64,000 nucleotides of DNA from Quercus robur (lineage: Eukaryota > Streptophyta > Magnoliopsida > Fagales > Fagaceae): assembly GCF_932294415.1 (NCBI RefSeq), contig NC_065536.1:53416354-53480353 (forward strand), given 5' to 3'. A program made the translations under genes and the position numbers. Below the pieces are notes generated by a model, which did not search any database, was not told where the DNA came from, and saw only the letters and a program-made list of their open reading frames with translations. Below, piece by piece: positions 61,299-64,000 of the stretch (positions within the stretch are counted from its first letter, which is position 1; each line of letters starts with the position of its first letter).

Positions 61299-64000
61299 AA
61301 AGTGTACACGGAAAGGGATGCAGACAACAATTGGGCTGAAACAATGGAGGATATTGCAGGGGTAGCGATAGACTACTTTCAAAAAATCTTTACAGCAGGG
61401 GAATGTGACCGGATGGATGACTGCCTTAATGCAGTGCCCCAAAAAATTACTGCTGAGATGCATCAAACCTTGACCAGTGAGTTTAGTGCAGACGAAGTCA
61501 AAGCGGCGCTGTTTCAAATGGCACCAACAAAGGCCCCAGGTTCGGATGGTATGAATGCTCTATTTTTCCAAAAATATTGGCACATTGTTGGTAATAATGT
61601 AATAGATGCTGTGTTGGGTTTTCTTGAGTCTGGTCACATGGTTCATGGAATTAATGCTACTAATATTGTTCTCATACCGAAAGTTAAATGCCCTGAAAAA
61701 ATGTCTGATTTTCGCCCAATTAGCCTCTGTAATGTGATATATAAAATCATCTCTAAAGTCTTAGCAAATAGACTAAAATTGATTCTACCACAAATCATAT
61801 CACCCACACAAAGTGCCTTTGTTCCTGGAAGACTCATCACAGATAATGTTTTACTAGCATATGAGACTCTTCATACTATGCATAGTAAAAAAAGGGGAAA
61901 GACAGGCTCTCTTGCTTTGAAATTGGATGTTAGCAAAGCCTATGATAGGGTGGAATGGGAATTCCTCTGTGGCATTATAACTAAGTTGGGTTTTCCTGGA
62001 CATTGGATCAGGTTGGTGATGGCTTGTGTCTCCTCACCTTCCTTCTCTATTCTTATTAACGGCAAACCTTTTGGAAATATTACCCCCTCTAGAGGGCTCC
62101 GCCAAGGAGACCCTCTATCACCTTATTTGTTTCTCTTGTGTGCAGAAGGGTTCACTTCCTTATTAGCAAAAGCTGAGTTGGAAGGGAGGATTCATGGTGT
62201 TGCTATTTGTAGGAGAGCGCCAATGATTTCTCATTTGCTCTTTGCTGATGATTCATTGTTGTTCTGCAAAGCATCTCAACAGGAAGTCCAGGTGATAAAT
62301 GAGCTCCTTCAAACCTATGCTAATGCTTCGGGGCAGATGATTAATATGGAGAAGTCCTCAATATTTTTCAGCAACAACACTCCAGGGGGCATGAGGGACT
62401 GGATAAAGGAGAAGTTGGCTGTAAATGAAGTAGTAAAGTTTGAAAATTACCTGGGGCTGCCGACATTGGTTGGAAGGGCAAAGAACCAAACTTTTGCCTA
62501 CCTTAAAGAAAGAGTGTGGAAAAAATTACAAGGTTGGAAAGGAAAGCTACTGTCCAAGGCCGGAAAAGAGGTGTTGATTAAAGCCGTGGCACAATCTATT
62601 CCCACATACACAATGGGAGTATTCCAATTACCTACCAAGCTTTGTGATGACCTCAACGCAATGTGTGCGAATTTCTGGTGGGGTCAAGTGGATAGGGAGA
62701 GGAAAATCCATTGGCGAAGGTGGAGTATCTTAACTCAAGCTAAGAAAGCTGGTGGAATGGGTTTTTGTGATTTGAAGGCTTTCAATCTTGCCATGCTAGC
62801 CAAACAGGGATGGAGATTATTGCAAAACCAAGAATCCTTAGTGTTCAAGTGCCTCAAAGCTCGATATTTTCCACGATGTACCTTCTTGGATGCAGTTGAC
62901 TCACCGAATAGCTCTTATACTTGGAAGAGTATTATGGTTGCCCAACCTATTTTAAAGAAGGGATGCTGTTGGAGGGTAGGTGATGGATCATCTATACGAG
63001 TCTTGGCTGATAGTTGGATTCCCAATCACCCCACAAATACAATTCTTATCCACCCGGTTGAGGAAGAATGGGAATGGAGAGTGGCTGATCTTATGGAACC
63101 TGATTTAAGGAGCTGGAATAGAGAGCTTATCATATCCAAGTTTCACAAGGAAGATGCAGAGGCTATTTTAAGGATACCACTGAGCAGAAGGCAGGTAGTG
63201 GACTCGATGATGTGGCTGCACACAGCAAGGGGAGTGTATTCTGTGAAATCAGGTTACTATGTGGCAACACAGGTTCTTAGGGGGGCGGATTGGACAGAAA
63301 GTTCAAGAGGGGTGTGTGGTTCTAAAGTCTGGGCAATGCTATGGAAGCTCAAGGTCCCAAATAAAATCAAGGTTTTTGGATGGAGGGTATGCCAAAACAT
63401 TCTTCCTACCAGAGAGAATTTAGTCCATCGACGAATTATAGATGATGACACATGTGAACTCTGCAAGAGTACTTCAGAAATAGTGATTCACACCTTATGG
63501 GAGTGTGGGGTGGCGAGGGATGTGTGGGCTAGCAGCCTTGTGAAGCTACAAAAATGTGCTGGAGGTCAACAAGACTCAATGCAATTATTTGAAAAGATGC
63601 AAGGCCGGCTGACCAGGGAAGAACTGGAGCTATTTTTAGTCCAGGCCTGGCTCATATGGTCCCAACGAAACAGGATTTCACATGGAGGCAAGCTTCAGTC
63701 ACCAACCCAACTGAACAAAAGAGCATTTGATCTTCTAACAGAGTTTCGACAAGCACAAGAACAGCTAATAATAGTCAGCAGAACCAGCACAGTGAGCAGA
63801 TGGTGTCCTCCACCGAATTCAAGGTTTAAACTGAACTTTGATGCAGCCATTTTCCCTGACCTCAAGTGTTCTGGTATAGGAGCTATTATTCGCAATGAAA
63901 GAGGTGAAGTGATGGGTGCCATGTCCGCCAAGGAGCAACAAGTACTGGACAGCACTGAAGCCGAAGTACTTGCTTGCCGCAGAGCTCTTGAATTTACCAT
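61299..64000 (+). CDS. LINE (non-LTR) reverse transcriptase with RNase H, runs off window
   Basis: The frame is open from 61299 to the window end with no stop, over 2.7 kb; the first ATG is at 61344 (885 codons to the edge). Landmarks in order: APGSDGMNALF, IVLIPKV, FRPISLCNVIYKI, SAFVPGRLITDN, KLDVSKAYDRVEW, RGLRQGDPLSPYLF and the catalytic FADDSLLF (about residues 299-306). Then come the plant zf-RVT region (VWAMLWKLKVPNKIKVFGWR, CELCKSTSEIVIHTLWEC, about residues 656-730) and the start of an RNase H domain (FKLNFDAAIF, IGAIIRNERGEVMG, from about residue 828). The endonuclease domain is missing: the frame starts in the linker just upstream of RT. It is therefore a 5'-truncated LINE copy, possibly carried in the Helitron-like element that starts at 61097. 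An undamaged frame suggests recent arrival. Confidence 0.88.

Overview
This window looks like nuclear DNA of a woody eudicot. The genes have plant-type GT-AG introns, the intergenic DNA is AT-rich, and nested transposable elements fill most of the space. The flavour of the repeats and of the terpene synthase suggests Fagales, but that placement is only a guess. There are no prokaryotic features, and I saw no tRNA, rRNA or CRISPR array.

The core of the window is a divergently oriented pair of specialised-metabolism genes. A class II O-methyltransferase (OMT) lies on the minus strand and a TPS-b type terpene synthase (TPS) on the plus strand, separated by about 4.2 kb. The pair is present twice in direct orientation. 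Copy B (about 51.4-61.1 kb) is intact: OMT-B has 2 exons and 365 aa, TPS-B has 7 exons and 589 aa, and all splice sites agree. Copy A (about 14.8-36.6 kb) is ruined. OMT-A keeps only exon 1, with a premature stop and a changed SAM-loop glycine. TPS-A keeps all seven exons, but exon 2 is split by an 8.4-kb Sirevirus-like LTR retrotransposon with a perfect 5-bp target duplication.

Layout. 1-4.8 kb: gag/pol-less LTR element with 81-bp and 69-bp tandem repeats, cut by the window start. 4.8-5.6 kb: nested MITEs. 6.1-10.9 kb: a large inverted repeat with 2.2-kb arms carrying Helitron-like 5' ends. 9.6-13.6 kb: Helitron-like and AT-rich DNA. 14.2-14.8 kb: inverted fragment of the OMT-TPS intergenic region at the duplication breakpoint. 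15.3-19.0 kb: minus-strand Ty3-type element with gag relic only. 19.2-36.1 kb: OMT-A and TPS-A with the Sirevirus-like insertion. 36.9-37.7 kb: LINE fragment. 37.7-44.4 kb: second, one-LTR copy of the Sirevirus-like family, minus strand. 44.4-50.5 kb: AT-rich repeats, a 1.6-kb hAT-like element with target duplication, and MITEs. 50.6-60.6 kb: intact OMT-B and TPS-B. 61.1-64.0 kb: Helitron-like 5' end followed by a long uninterrupted LINE reverse transcriptase/RNase H reading frame that runs off the window.

The most unusual item is the Sirevirus-like family. Both copies lack pol. They carry a two-zinc-knuckle gag and a second gene resembling the 'putative plant transposon protein' family, preceded by a conserved 5' intron whose acceptor abuts the ATG. 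CG-rich palindromic words are clustered in the LTRs and in the DNA just upstream of that second gene.
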